Below are positions 33,701 through 48,700 of a stretch of DNA of 64,000 nt, one piece after another. The stretch lies in NCBI GenBank assembly GCA_911728455.2, contig OU452232.1, positions 3,852,501 to 3,916,500 of the forward strand, written 5' to 3'. Origin of the DNA: Marthasterias glacialis. Lineage: Eukaryota; Echinodermata; Asteroidea; Forcipulatida; Asteriidae. Each line of letters begins with the position of its first letter. The first letter of the stretch is position 1. Under the pieces are notes generated by a model. The model made no database searches, had not been told where the DNA came from, and was given only the letters and a program-made list of their open reading frames with translations. Both the position numbers and the translations under genes were made by a program.

Positions 33701-36700
33701 CCACTGAGCGTGCCGGTGTAAAGAGGCCAGTTCGAATCCTGTAATAAGCAGCGAGTACTGCAATAATTTAACACTAACTAACCAGGACCATTTGCTTACA
33801 CACAGCCCAAATCCTACAATATCCTTCAGTCTGAGAGGGTAACAAGACCATAAACCCCAAACCCTTCGAAATCCTTGCATATTTTATCAACATGGCATAC
33901 GACCCAATTCCTTCTAAATCCTTTCAGCCCATGATAATCTGTTAATTATAGTTTAGCCAAATTGCATATGACCCAATTCCTACTACAGTGTATATCACAT
34001 TTTAGCAAAATCACATGATCCTAATCCTTCTAAATCCATCTTCATCAAATACAGCCTAAATAGCCTAATTCCTACTTAATCCTTCCAAACCAGAAAGACA
34101 CTATGACCCAAATCCTTCTCTGCTGCACTGGCCTAATACCCCATATCCTTCAAAATCCTTCTATTTGGAGAAAAGGAAATTGAAGGATTTGGGTTGGTTA
34201 TGGTTAATAGATCTGTAATAATCATCACGGAAAATGGTCTGGAATTTATTTGAACGTGGAAACTAAACCGTTACAATGAGGGCAATATAAATCAGTAAAT
34301 GCATACATAGTTCCCGGTACACACCATCTTTACAGGCAACTTGGGTTTCGGCTATGAGCGGTAGTAAGCATTCTAATTTGTCTACACAGCCAAGTGGTTC
34401 AGCCAACCTATCATGAAAGGAATTCAATAAAACTTGCATGCGGTATTAACGCGTGAAGCATAGTTGAGCGTTCAAAAATGATACATCCTTGCCTGTAAAG
34501 ATGGCCGACCTTATTTTAAATTTGTTTTATTATATCTTTCTGGTAATGAAACCAAGGGACCCTCAAAAGTGACTTGCACTGTGACCCGTAGGCCTGAAGA
34601 TACCTGTGTAGAGTACATGATGAAGAAGTGTCAGTTTTAGATGTGGGAGGAAAAACCCCAAAATAGGGAAAACCCACGCAATCAGGTAGGGACTAGAAAC
34701 CCGATCCACGTGCAAGGCTTCAGTCTGGGATTCGAACCGGGGTCCACAGAGGTGAAAGGCAGGGAAAGAAACCACTGAGCCAACCTGAATGCATTGAATC
34801 CATTGTGTGGTATCTATAGGGAAGGTAAGGTTATCTGTAAAAAAAATGATTTTGTTTTATTCTGAAGGCCTTCAAAGCTGGTGACTTTGATGAAGCTGTT
34901 CAGTATTACACCAGAAGTATATCCGTTATCCCGTCTGCGCCGTCCTACAACAACCGCTCATTGGCCAGTAAGTATTCATTCAGCCATGACAGGGAAGCTG
35001 AGAAAAGCTACTTTGAATAAGTTTACGCAAACGCTCGTTTTCAGTGAAACTGATTATGTGAGCACAACGCTGACATGACCAATGTCAATATGGTGGCCCA
35101 CAGTCGCCATTTTCTGTTAAATGTACACTTCATAGATATTATCAAAGGTTATTGAGTACCGAAGGGGAACTGGAGCTCTATCTACTGTTGGAACGTGAAA
35201 TAGGCACGGGTGCTATTTCGGCAAGTGAATGTTTTTGTTTCCCATTGATAGCAATGGTCATTGTCTGCACTGATCTGCACTGATATATTGTTGAACCTAA
35301 AGAGTTACTTGCTGGAATGGCATCCAGTGGGATTTCACATTTCAGCCTGACTTCCCCATCTTGCACCTTCGGCGCTCTATAATCTTTGGTTATTATTTAT
35401 GTACTTCACCCCAACTGCTTCAGAATACCCATCACTGAAGTGTACATTCTAACTATGGTGACAACAAAATGGTGACAACAAAATGGTCGTCTGCTTGACT
35501 TCTCGCCATCTTAAAAATGTACTGCGGACGCTGTGTAAATATGTTCTTTGTCTGTTGCTAATGTTCGCCATTGTTTGAAAAAGCACAATTTGTTCCATCA
35601 GATGTTGTTTGTAAACGCTTGCTGCGTTCGTGCAAGTGGAAGGCACCCCTGTTAAGCACAAAAATCTGCTGAGTACAAGAAAATGTTTGCCTTGCAAAAA
35701 ATGGGTTACTAGTCAATGTTTTTGCTTAATTATAAAGAAATTTACTGTAAAGTAATATTTTTCATTTTACAGCTTTATGAAATTGAGCCTTGATCTGTGA
35801 TTTGTCATCACTGTTTACCACAAAATGTCTCTTAAGTTAAAAAAGCGAACATTTTTTTAAAAAGGCAAATACTTAACAAATACCAGAACCTTGTAATTTA
35901 TTTTCTTTCTACTTTTTGCAGGAATTAAGTTGGGGCAGTTTACGGGCGCCGTTGAAGACTGCACTAAAGTGTTAAAATTGGAACCTGAGAATATTAAAGG
36001 TAACTTTACGGGCTCGTAAATGAATATTCATAAATACCTGGGACAGTTTATCCATTCTAATTGGTCCAGAGGAGATCACGTGGCCATGTTTAAACAACCG
36101 ATATAGACATGCCACAAAGTGTTTAAACATGGATTGAGGAAATTGAGTCAGAAGAGGGTGGTATCACACAATTGCGCAAAGTGTGCAAATTGCCGGCCCA
36201 ATGTAAATTGGTAGCCCATGGAGGAAGATGGTGGCACACATTATTTGGCTTGCACAAGTTTGAAACTTGTGCGTGCGATTTTGAAACTTGCGGGAGGAAC
36301 ACCCAAAGTGTTTGAACTTGGATAAGATTGGAACACCATACACAATGGTAAGCCAATGCCACAGACAACTCCCTGAACAGGATTTTGGAGGATTTGGGAT
36401 CATAAGGGTTCAAGTCTGTATTTTTTTTTCTTTCTTTCCCAGCTTTGTTGAGACGAGGAACAGCAAGGAAATCTCTGAAGGAGTTTGTTGCAGCGAAAGA
36501 AGATCTTGAGGCAGTCCTAAAAGCAGAACCTTACAACAAGCAGGCAAAGGTAAAGTCAACATGTTCTTTGGTCTATTAAATCGAACTTAATTGACCCACT
36601 TTACCGGACATCATCACCCACGATAAATCTTGAATGCGCCAGTTTGGTGGTTAGATTCCCCGTGTGTTATGCCTACTTTGAATCAATTGCCTATAAATGG

Positions 36701-39700
36701 CCGTTTTCTGCATTGACAACATTGAGGAATAGGCCTTTTCAGCGATCAACCCACGCCCCTAGAAGGGGAAAATTGTGACGTAGAAAGAGGCAAATGCTGT
36801 CGGTCGTTGTACGGCGATCGATAGTGTGGATGTACTACATTTGCAAAGTTCTTGTAACTTCAGGGGCTTAGTTTCTCTGGACAGATCTCTTGCTACTTTG
36901 GCTTTTGTTATGTGGGCAATAGGCGTAAAGGCGTATTGTTACAGTGAAACATACCAGAGTCTAAATGGTCAAGAATTTGCATTGTCATCAGGTGCCTCGA
37001 TTTACGTCACGAAAGGCGATATATCGAAAAGGATAGTACAAGTTTTGAGCGATAAATTAAAGCCTGACAAATGTAATGTGAAGAAATACCACTTTATGGC
37101 CCTTTGAAAGATACAGCAGAACTTTGCAAAAGATTGACAGTCTCTTTCTTCGTCATACAAAGACTGAAAGCTTTCAGAACGACCCTGTGCTCTTTTTATA
37201 AAACTTTTTACCCTTTTCATAACCCCGTTACACATATTTGTGTGCAATGTTTTTAACGTCCCTTGCTGTATTGTTTGTAAAACTGATGCTTTGGAGTATA
37301 ACCAATTGTTATTGTTAGAACAGTGAGCTGTTCAAGTGTGTAAATCCACTACAACTATTTTATTGAATTGATTTGAGTAGGACGTTTCATTCTCATTTGT
37401 GACTATTGCATGTTTTTTTTTCAGTTATCTTTTCAGATATTTACCTTTGTATTTTGATAACCATTATATACTCTGATTTGCATGTAGTTCATTATTGTGA
37501 TTCTATTTACTGGACTTGAAAACTGAGTTTACAGTGATTTGTCCCGAATGCATTAACTACATCAGTTAACCCTCCAACTGTCTGACCATTTAATGTCATT
37601 CACTGTGGTTTTGAATGATGGATAAACTACGCCGGCCTGCAGTATGATCATGTGGTGAATGCATGTACTCTGTACACAGTCAACCCTCCTACCGTCTGAC
37701 CATTCAAACTCATCCACTGGGGGTTTTGAATGATAAACTATTTTAGCCTGCAATTATATCATGTGGCGAATGCATCTGCACTGTACTACATGTGCAACCA
37801 ATGCAGTTAAATAGTTTCAACTGGTTGGTCAACTCTTCTAAAAAATAGACCAATCCATTAAGCCCTGCCCCCTTATGCGTTGACCAATCACAGCCTTGGC
37901 TACGCCACTGAAAGTCCGACAAAAGTCCAACACGATAAAATCCTACTGGAAAATGTCAACCTGTGTGAATGTACTTATAGCGCGTGCATTTATGTTGTGC
38001 AGTGTGGCATTGAAGAGATGCACATTGTGCTGCCCACATGTACAACCAATGCTGTGATTGGTCAATATGTCTAGGGGGCAGGGCTTAATGGATCAGTCTA
38101 TAGTAGGAGGGTTAACAGAAATAATAGCTGTTGTTCACTTTATCTTTTGTTCAATATACTATGTATTTTTGCATCACTTTGTCCCTGGGCCATAAACTAT
38201 GATATTATTAAATTTATCCAATCGTTCCATATATATTACTAATGTATTTTAACATTATCCATAGTTTGTAAATATGTATTATTGCAATGAATATATTTTA
38301 CATATTTTTGATACAATTTGCATAACATTAATTGCTATTATATTATTTATGGATTATGAACAATCAACTTGGCAAAATTACAAGGCAAAAATACAATGAA
38401 ATCACAGTGAAAGAAAAAACAGTAAATGTTTAGATAAACATGATTGTGGTTGCCACTCAGTTGAAATTAATTAATAAGTAAATAAATAAATAAATAAAAC
38501 AAATTATTATTTGAAAATTATTTATAAAATGACTGGATATTTCACAAGCTTCAATGGTATTGTTGTTGCTTTGTGAAATGGAGTTGAACAAACGTTTATA
38601 AAAATATACCTGTTTCATTTCTAAGGATCTTCTAGCAGATATCCTCGCCAAGGAGGACAACTCAAAGCAGAAGAAAGCGGCCAAAAAGAACACCAATAGC
38701 TCTGGTGAGGTTTCCCCTAACAAGACGTCTAACTCCAAGGGTAAACGGATGATCATTCAGGAAGTAGATGGGGACAGCGACAGCGAGGAGGAAGCTGGGG
38801 GCGAAAGGTCACTCATCAATGGGACAGGGTCCCCTAATTCCGACGACGGCGCAAACGTCAGGGAATTAAACCATGTGAATGACGAGGATACTAGAGCTAA
38901 GGAAGTGGAGCATCCAGTGGAAAGCAGGGATGCAGTTGAGCCGAACCAGGATGCAAAAACTGCTGAGCTTCCACCGGTGAACCCACCTGCTCCGGCGGTT
39001 CCACCCCCAGAGCTCCCTCGGGGTGTGATCACCCTGAAGGACTCTGGGAACACGCTGTTCAAGGCAGGGCAGTATGGGGAGGCCATGGAGAAATACTCTC
39101 AGGCTATCAGCGAGATCCTTCCAGGTAGGAATAAGGGAACGAGGCTTTCAAATAAAGGAAGCAAATGTGGTGAAGAGGTTTTCAAATAAGGGAATCAAAG
39201 TGTGGTGAAGAAGCTTTCAACTAGTTGTTTAAACACGGTGAGGCCTGGTTCTCGATAATTTTACTGAGATGAAGTGGAGGTAAAATTATTGAAAACCAGG
39301 CCTCACCGGTTTTAAACAACTTGTTAAAAACCGATTCAACACACTTTTATTCCCATTCATAAATACCTTTCTGTTAAAAAGATCCAAAAACCTTTAAAAG
39401 TTGAAAACAAATCTGACAGCTCACCTCGAAGGGGTTTGCCCCGATGTTTCTAGCAGTGGCTGCTGAGTGTGCTGCAGCACTTGTGCTATCCAAATGGCTC
39501 TCATAATTTGAACCCCCCCCCCCCAAAAAAAAAACTGCCTTTAAAATAACGTAAAAATTATAATAAGCTTGCCTTGAGTACCTAATTGTTGGTAGATACG
39601 TGTGCTAAATAATACTCCGGTATTATTATTATATTATTGTTATGACGTTTCATTTATAGAGAAAGAATTATTTCCCTCGGCCCTGACGACGCTGTACAGC

Positions 39701-42700
39701 AACCGTGCAGCTTGCCAGTCCAAGACGGGCCATCTGAAGGAAGCAATCGCTGACTGCGACTTGGCTCTTGCCATCCAGCCATACAACACCAAAGTGCTGC
39801 TTCGTCGAGCTGCGGCTTATGAAATTCTGGAAAAGTAAGTGAAATTTGTTTTCTCTTAATGACTTGATGTTGGGTGCATTTGAGTAGCTTCTCTGAGTCT
39901 GCCTTGGATCTCCCCCAGGACGTTCGAGTACCTCTTGATGTCACTCTGGTTCCTAACTCCGAGTCGGCTTTTACTCAAGAAGTGGGTAGTGTAGGCAGAC
40001 CTGAGTTACTCACAAGAGATGGTGACGTGCAGGGACGTTTACATATTTGTCTTAAAGCAATTTTTAGATATCAAGCAGTAAATCACTAGGGAAAACTTCT
40101 CTAGTGTTGAGGATACTGTTTCCAAAGCTCCTTGAAATCTAGTTGTTACCAGAAGGTGGAAATGCCATCATTTCATCATACCTCCTAAAATTTGGGTCCG
40201 AGTTTCAGACCTTTTTGTCAGCAAAGACTCTCACCCCCGACTGTGGTTCTTGGTAGGTGTGGTAAAAACCAACTTTGTTCTGTTAAACAGTCTTTATCAT
40301 TTATTCATAAATACCTGGGACAGTTTGTTCATTCTGATTGGCCGAGAGGAGGTCACGTGGCCATGTTTAAATGTGCGATATAGACATGGTCAAAAGTGTT
40401 TAAACATGGACTGCGTAAATTGATTCAAACGAGGGCCCTATCAGATGATTGCGCACAGCGCACAAATTGCACGGCCCAACTTAAGATGGTAGCTATATGA
40501 AGGTATAGATAGTAGCACCCAAATTTGGCTCGTGCAAGTTTTAAACTAGCGTGCGCAATTTTGAAACTTGTGCAAGGAACTCATCACGGATAGAATTTAG
40601 AACTATAACGCTGACTTGAGTCGAAGACGTGAGCTGTCACTGTCAGAATTGTTCACAATTTTTTAAAGGTTTTTGGATGTTTTTAACAGAAAGGTATTTA
40701 CGAATGAGAATAAACTTCAACAAATTGTTTAAACACGGTGAGGCCTGGTTCTCGATAATTTGACCTCGACTTCATCTCGGTAAAATTATCAAGAACCAGG
40801 CCTCACTACACTTTTATATCACTTATTAAACTGCAGGTACCGTCCAGCCTATGTGGACTTCCAGAGTGCTCTGAAATTAGACGGGCTGAATGAGAATGCA
40901 TGCAGTGGATCCAACAGGTAGGCTTGGTCTTTATTGATGAACACCAGTGATCATATTTTTGATTGGATTTTTTTGTGATTTTTATATCAAAACTAATATG
41001 AAATGTTAATAGATGTTAATTTTGGCTTCGGGGATAAATTTAGGATTCCCACTGCCTCTGGCTACCGGGCAATCTCGGCAGTCTAGTTGGTAAGACATCT
41101 TACCAACCCGAGGAATCCCACCCGAGGAATGTGCCTGTGGATTTTTTCACAGGACTCGGGGGGGGGGGGGGGGAACTGGGTATACAGTGCTTAACACACA
41201 TCAGTGTACGGGTAAAAAAAAAAAAAATAGTAATATGAAATTCTCTCTTTTATCTGGTAAAGATTAAAACATTTTCAAAGTGTTTTTGTTGTTGTTGAAT
41301 ACTTGGTAAGAGTTAACTTATTGTTTGTGTTTTACCTGTTGTGTGTTAAGCATTGTATACTCCGTACTTTCCCTGAGTTGTGTGATTAAATTTGACCTGG
41401 GGACAAAGAATATAATGTGTTTTACCCTACACCCATTTGTGTTAAAGGACAGCAGATGTCAATTAAAATGAAAAGGCTAAATGTCTTTTCACTATGTGCT
41501 TTTGAGTTCATAAGGAGTGTTTATCTGTCAATTAAAAAACAAATGGGTGGCCGTCCCTAGTCTAGTCTGGTCCCTAGAAGGCCCTAGTCTGGTGCCTTGA
41601 TATTACTAATTATAACTTTGCTGTGTTGACACGTCCAATTGACTCAAAATACACACAAGACGTCAGGACGGCAGCGCAGTCAGGCTATGCACAAGAACAG
41701 AAGCTCCCAACCTTACTTCACAAGTTCGCTTATGGTTATGCAGATGAGTCCTCCCACTGGAGGGCCGGGGTCGGTGCTTGAAAATCTTCAAAATTAATTG
41801 TAAAATGTTTATAAGAAACATTTTTACGAAAAAAAGGTATAGCCACACTTCAAAAATATATATTTCTTGATTTGTAATGAAGGAAAATTCCATTTCACAT
41901 GTCATTTAAGTGCTGCATACTCAGTAATTTCCCAAGTGCTGAGGATTAAAATAAAAAATCCACAGGCACATAACCCAAATGGGATCTGAACCCAAGGCCT
42001 TTGCCGTTCTTGAGCAGATGTCATACCTCTAGATCACTAGAGTTAACTTGCCTAATTGTAAACATGTGCTGTGTTGTCTTCAAAGAAAAATGAACGATTT
42101 TGGCAAATTGTTACTGTCATTTTTTTGTTCGTAGAATGATCAAGATCCTGACTGAATTGGATGGTCCCAGATGGCGAGCGAAACTGCCGGCCACACCCAG
42201 CATGCTAGGACTGCCCCTCCCACCACCTTCCCTCACCACAATGGCACCCAGTAATGCAAGAGTACCCAGCGTCACCTCCACCACCGATACCACCCAGAAG
42301 CCCACGATGGTATCGTCCACGACCCCTATCATGTCCCAGGGTCAAACAAGCCCTTCGGTCAAGAGTCCCGAGGTCAAAGCTGACAGCAAAGGTCAAAAGG
42401 CCAAACAGCCCCCAGCTAAGGCTGAAGAGGAAGAGACTACCAAAGGTCAACAAGAGAAGCAGGAGCCAAAGGTCAAGGCTAATGTTGAGCCACAAGAAGA
42501 GGAAAAGGTCAAGCCGGTGTCAGAGGTCAAAGGGAGCAGTGAACCCTCTGCTTCCATTGACCCCGAATTGAGCAAGGAGGAGAACTTTAAGAAGTTGAAA
42601 GCCAACGGGAATGCCTTTGTGCAGCAGGTGAGATCCAGTGTAGGAAATAGTGTGGTAATAGTGAAAGCCTCAAAACTCTCAACAGAAATGTATACCCTTT

Positions 42701-45700
42701 GTACCAGAAATGAGACATGTTTTTTCCTGACTTGAACTATCCATTGGGAACGTGGGTCATTCTCGACAGGAGCATCTATTTATTACACTGGGAAATTGCA
42801 GTGTGTCCTGTAGGAATGCTTGGTTTTTCCAGACTGGAACTACCCGTTGGGAATTTGACCATTCTCAACAGAAGCCCCCATTTTTTGAACCAATGAATGA
42901 AATACAAAAAAGTAACGCGCTTCTGCATCTCAAATGGTACAACACCACAAACTTGTCCTCCAGCAAACTGCAAGTGAAGAATAAATGACAGTTGTTGATT
43001 TTACAACCGTAAAATGTTTTGCCTTTTAGTGCGTAAATATACGATTTGCATTCAATACACAGAATGCAGTAGACATTTATCATGCTGCAACCATCTTGGT
43101 CTTGTTCTGTGTATCCAATAACAGTAATGTATGTTAATATTCATTGTACAAAAAGGAACCAGACTATTTGCCCTTCCAGCCTCGGTTTGGTTACATTGGT
43201 TTGAATGGGAGAAAATCAAGATGGCCGCACCATGTGCCACGCTCACCATTTTGGAAGTCAATATATACACGTGGAAATGACACGTCGCCTAAAATGCACA
43301 CAGCACTGTATAACACACAGTGACATTGACTTCCAAAATGGCGCAACCAAGATCATTGTGGTGATGACGTCAGGTGAATCGGGTGAATGGGAGACTTTGG
43401 AACGATAGTTGGCAGCAGACTTAACAGGTAACTTGTCATTGTTTACGTAGTTCTGAGCAGGCGCACATTTCCAAGAACAATGGATATACCCGGTAAGCCT
43501 GCTGCCACCTAGTGACCTCAAAAGTCTCCCATTGGAGTTCAGTGTGGGATGCAAGGATTTATCTGAAGGCTTTCAACCAATCAGAAATGAGGATTGTAGC
43601 TTGCTGGAGGACAATGTAGCATGTCGTTACTTGTGTTGTTTTTTACTGTGCACCTAAATCAACATAGTTGTACCTTTTAAATATTTTAAATGAGAACATA
43701 ATGCTAATTTTATTGCATTTAATCCCAGTTCCTTTTCCGTCCTGTTCACAGGGCAACTATGCAAAAGCCATGGTGTATTACACAGCGTGTATTGCCGTGG
43801 ATCCTGACCAGGCAGTGAGCTACACAAATAGGGCACTGTGTTTCCTGAAACTCAATAAGGTCAGTTTAAACCTCTTGCTGTCATCCACTGTGGTTTTGAT
43901 TGAGAAACTATGCCAGCCTGTAATGTGATATCATGTGTTGAATGCATCTACACAGTACACAGTACACAGTCAACCCTCCTACTGTCTGACCATTCAATAT
44001 CATCCACTGTGGTATTGATTGATACATGTAGATAACTATGCCAGCCTGTAATGTGGTATCATGTGTTGAATGCATCTACACAGTACACAGTCAACCCTCC
44101 TACTGTCTGACCATTCAATATCATGCAATGTGGTACTGATTGATACATGTAGATAACTATGCCAGCCTGTAAAAATGATATCATGTGTTGAATGCATCTA
44201 CACAGTACACAGTCAACCCTCCTACTGTCTGCCCATTCAATATCATCCACTGTGGTTTTGAATGATAGATAAACTATGCCAGCCTGCAATATGAAATCAT
44301 GTGGTGAATGCTGCACAAGTACATAGTTATTTCTGTACACAGTTGTTCAACCCTACACAACCCATGTAGTTGAATGGTTTCAAATGGTTGGTCAACTTGC
44401 TGGAAAATGTTACCAAGAGTAGGAGGGTTAATGTTTCCATCAGGCCAGACTGATAAGTATGCTGTCCTTATGATAGTGCAAATACGTTAAAAACGAATGT
44501 CCTTTCCGGGGCAAAAGAGACTCTGTGAAAAAAGTATGTATCAAATTCGCTCCACCTTCGTCGCAGGTTCCTCACCATTACCCGAAGGTCGTTTCAGGGC
44601 ACAAAAGATCATGTACATGTTTATGCACACACGTACAACATGAAACAAGTCCCCTGTCTCACTGCGTTAGAGACACCTGACGGCTGTTTTTCCCGCAACG
44701 AGCCTGTATCTTTAATGTCTAGTTTGTTGTTGTTGTTATTTTTCTTCTGATCAGGGGAATGAGGCAGAAACTGATTGTACCCGAGCATTGGAAATAAAGG
44801 ATGGCAACATCAAGGCTCTATACAGAAGGGCATTGGCTAGAAAGGTTAGGCTCGACAGACGTTCCTGATCCATTAGATGAATACAAATTGAGTTTGGGAG
44901 GCATTCAAAGTTGTTAAGGTTTTACAAAATATTATTGTGAGGGTCAGTATCGATACGCCCTAACATAATGTTTCCAGTAACCTCCCAACAGCATAATCAA
45001 CCTTTGAATACTTTTTTGTGTAATGGTGTTTTTGCCATTTGTTTTTTTTTCTATTGTATTAATTCTATTGTATAATGTCTACAATTTGTATGACCGTGGA
45101 AATGTTGATAACTTTGGATGGATTGTTAGTTTTCCAGAAACATATCATAAAGGGATGGTACATCATTGGTTTGGGAAGAGTACATTCATTCCTTTCTCTA
45201 GTTTTCAAGAAACATCATAAAGGGATGGTAAATCATTGGTTTTTGGAAGAGTACATTCATTCCAATCCTCTAGTTTTCAAGAAGCACATCATAAAGGGAT
45301 AGTACATCATTGGTTTTTAGAAGAGAACATTCATTCCAATCCTCAAGGATGATGCTTTACTGGTTGTGTAAAACAAAAACAGTGCTGCTTTCTAATTCGT
45401 TCCTAACATTTCCATGTAAAAGAATATGTAAAAGAAATTACCATATCAGAGCGTTTGGTTGCATTTGTTGATGATTCTACATGGCCACGGTCACTAAAAG
45501 TGTTGAGAAAAAAGTACATGACACCATTGTGTTTGTCGTTGTATTTACCGTCCTTAGATGCTGCAAAATTACATTGGCAGTGTCCGCGACCTAAGCAGCC
45601 TGCTGAAAATTGAGCCCAACAACGTGTCGGCCAAGAAAGAACTAGAACAGGTCAAGGAGCAATGGAGGCAGGTAAGAAAGAGACTCTAAAACATAACAAT

Positions 45701-48700
45701 ATGAAAAGATAATATTTGTATACTGTTTTACATGTATCTTTGAGCGTTCCTGAAAACCCTCATCCTTTAACCCTTACTCCCTAGCAGTTTTTGCTAGAAA
45801 CCATACCAAATCCACCAAAATCAATCAACTGAGAGACAGTAAGTATGCAACAGTACTGAATCAATCATAATCAACCAATGCTTTTTTCCGCTGAAGTACT
45901 GAATCAACCAGAATCAATCACTAACATTTGGAGTATTTTGACTGGTTTTGGTACAGTAGGCTTCCAATGCGACCAGCTCTACAGAAACCAACCAGTGGTT
46001 TTAAATTGCTGAAAGACCAACTCAATCAAAATCAACCAATATTTCAATCTGGTAGTGTACTGAATCAATCGGAATCAAGCATATTCAGCCGATTGATTTT
46101 GATGGACTTGGGACAGTTAGGGTTATTGACAGGTACACTGAGCTATTTTGAACGATGAGACTCAGATATAAAGTGCCTTGTGTTGCGGCGATGCAGTCAA
46201 CATCCATCCACTCCAGAAACACTGGGGCAGACCCCCTTCTCTTAACGACAAGTGTACTGGGTCCTTTATAATGTACTACACAACACAGGGGACCTGTAGC
46301 TTTATGTCCCATGCAAAGAACGAAGTAATTATAATTGATTTATTTATTTTCAAACCGAAAAACTGAGCCTGCCGTTGATGTTTTTGCAGCTATTACGAGA
46401 GGCCTGACCCTAAGAGTGACTCGGGCAATGGAGTCATCAGCACAATTTAATGTGTAGATTGCAGCCGTGCGCCATGCACAGACAGCGAGCATGTCAAGTG
46501 TGAATGATCCCCTTTGGATTTTCCAGTTGAATGTTCCCATTTGGACGTTCCTTATTTTGGTTTATTGATAAAAACTCATATCAACTCAGCAGCCACAAAA
46601 CAGCTGAAATGATCTGTTTGCATAAACATTGTTTAACATTGCTTTTAAATTCCAAGAGAAAATTACACTCAAATGTAATTTTAACAAAACTGAAATAGCC
46701 AAAACCAAATATAAAGAGAAAATTTATAAAATTCTTGGTATAAATTACCCCGAGGAGGTGCTTTCTCTAAGCTCTCTAACCGCACAACTTGATTTCTGGG
46801 TGGTAGAACATGTCTAATTTACTGGAGTTCATTTAAAAAAAATTTTTTATGGAAGTCGCCAGACACACAAGGCCAGTAAGACACTCGAGGTGTGGGCTAC
46901 AAATCAACTGTCTTTCCAGGGGCCGTTGCCACCTACTCCTGGGGCTGAAACTGGGTAACCCCCTTTACAGTCCGTAAGGATGTAGGCTTGGGTATCATCC
47001 ATCAGAAGCCTGGCTGGTGGAGCAGAAGACTCTACATCCCCAACTTTTTTACGAAGCAATCATGGTTAAGTGCCTTGCTCAAGGACACAAGTGTCATGAC
47101 CGGGACTCAAACCCACACTCCGATGACTCAGCCACCAGAGCTTAAGTCCGACGCACTAACCACTCGGCCACGACACGCCGCGAACTCAGTAACTTATTGC
47201 TAAACTTGAGGAATGTGTTTCTTCTAGACCCAGTTTCGAACACATTCAATTCCATTGCACAATTGTCTGCTTACGGAACTATGCCAAACCTGGCAAGCAT
47301 ATTCATTGGATGTGTAATTGGGATCATTCAAACGGGAGTGTTCCATTTCGACGGGAATGTTGCCAACTTTTGAGACGCTCCCTTAACTGCATTGAGTAAT
47401 GCTGGTTATTAGTCACTGTTCGGGTAACTATTTCATGTTTGATATTAACTTGTTTTTGTTTTTAAGAATGAAAATTTACTTCGGTAGTTCTTATAGGGAT
47501 GCAACATTTCAGACTCTTATCTGAACTCAGACTTTTTTGTATCTGCCGGTGAGAAAAGGTGCCAGTATTTTTCTTTAGATGTAAAGATATCCTATTCTTT
47601 GATCTACTTCTCTAGTGCTGAGGATACTGTTCCTAGTGTCGTGGCTGAGCGGTTTAGTGCATCAGACTCAAGTTTTGGTGGCTAAGTCATCATCAGGATG
47701 TGGGGTTAAATCCCAGTCATGACACTTGTGTCCTTGAGCAAGACACTGAACTATAATTGCTTCAAGTAGGGGAAGAGGCAGTCATGTTTGTCTCGCAACA
47801 GATTCATTTACCCCTCCCTGTTCTTAGCTGTGCTGTGAAGAGACTTGTGTTTATATCTCGCCCTGTCTTGTATCTGCGCATTAGGGCAGGTTTCTATCCC
47901 TTGAAAAAGTAGCCCACACCTCGAGTGGCCTTTGGGCCTTGTGATGGGAAAATTGCATTAAAAAATATTTAAAAACAAAGTTCCTTGGAATCTGTAACGC
48001 CAGGTGTTACCAGAAGGTAGAAATGCCATCAATTCAACATATACCTCCTAAAACTTGGATCCTAGTTTCAACTTTTCATTTTATTCTTGTTTTTTTAGAT
48101 CATTATGTTCTGTTATCACATAAACATTGGTTTACGTTGCTGAGCGGTAAAGTGCATCAGACTCAAGCTGTGGTGTTTTAGCAAAGTGTGGGTTTGAGCC
48201 CCGGTCTTGACACCTGTGTTCTCGAGCAAGGCACTTTAAACCATTATTAGCTTCATCCTTTGGATGGGACATAAAGTCGTAGGTCCTGTATGTTATGTAA
48301 TACACATAAAAGAACCCAGTACACTTACCATTAAGAGAAGGTTCTTGCCCTGGTGTTTCTGGCATATTTCGCTGCATCACCTTGTAAACCCTTTTAAGAA
48401 GTTATATAAATGGGCCTCATTCAGAAACTTAGCACCTGTCTTAAACTTTTCTGCCCCTCAAAATAGTTAAACTAGATTGATGGCACAATATAAAAGTTTT
48501 ATGTTTATATTAGGAAGATTTAATATTAATTTAGATTAAGATTAATTTTAGGAAGTCCACCTGTGCTGTACATGAGAGTCTCCTTTTACAACATTTTTTT
48601 TAATGAATATTTTCAAGGAGTTGAAGAATAACCAGCAAAAGGCAGCTGAAAAACCCAAACAAAATACCGCCTCTCAGCCGGGGAAATCAGCAGGGGTCAA

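Larger units (their letters stand above)
33444..36549 (+). other. SPAG1: SPAG1 TPR block A, exons 6-9, residues about 197-310
   Basis: Three helical pairs begin at ANKEKDKGNEAFKAGDFDEA. The next repeats start near YNNRSLARIKLGQFTGAVED and NIKALLRRGTARKSLKEFVA. The five carboxylate-clamp positions that hold the EEVD tail of HSP70/HSP90 are all present: Lys and Asn in KDKGNE, Asn in YNNRS, and Lys and Arg in NIKALLRR. This block should therefore still bind a chaperone. Exon boundaries fall between helices, and the three intervening introns carry repeat copies. Confidence 0.88.
38626..42627 (+). other. SPAG1: SPAG1 exons 10-13: acidic linker, TPR block B, Pro/Lys-rich linker
   Basis: Exon 10 (499 nt, residues about 311-476) first gives a lysine-rich stretch, then GKRMIIQEVDGDSDSEEE, a motif also seen in vertebrate SPAG1, a long acidic/polar linker, and the first TPR helices (KDSGNTLFKAGQYGEAMEKY). 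Exon 11 supplies LYSNRAACQSKTGHLKEAIA and NTKVLLRRAAAYEILEK, again with clamp residues. Exon 12 ends the block. Exon 13 starts MIKILTELDGPRWRAKLP, which matches the vertebrate segment ELDGPNWREKL. It then runs into a Pro/Ser/Thr- and Lys/Glu-rich linker of about 120 residues and opens block C with NFKKLKANGNAFVQQ. Confidence 0.88.
43752..45671 (+). other. SPAG1: SPAG1 TPR block C, exons 14-16, residues about 712-830
   Basis: The block begins at the end of exon 13 (KANGNAFVQQ) and continues with NYAKAMVYYTACIAVDPDQA, SYTNRALCFLKLNK, NEAETDCTRALEIKDGNIKA and LYRRALARKMLQNYIGSVRD. Clamp residues Lys/Asn (KANGN), Asn (TNR), Lys (NIK) and Arg (YRR) are present. Exons 14, 15 and 16 are 108, 90 and 114 nt, all phase 0, so each could be skipped without breaking the frame. 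Confidence 0.88.

Noticed and set aside
42205-42571. ORFs antisense to or shifted from the Pro/Lys-rich SPAG1 exon 13
   Set aside because: Shadows of the low-complexity coding exon 42135-42627.
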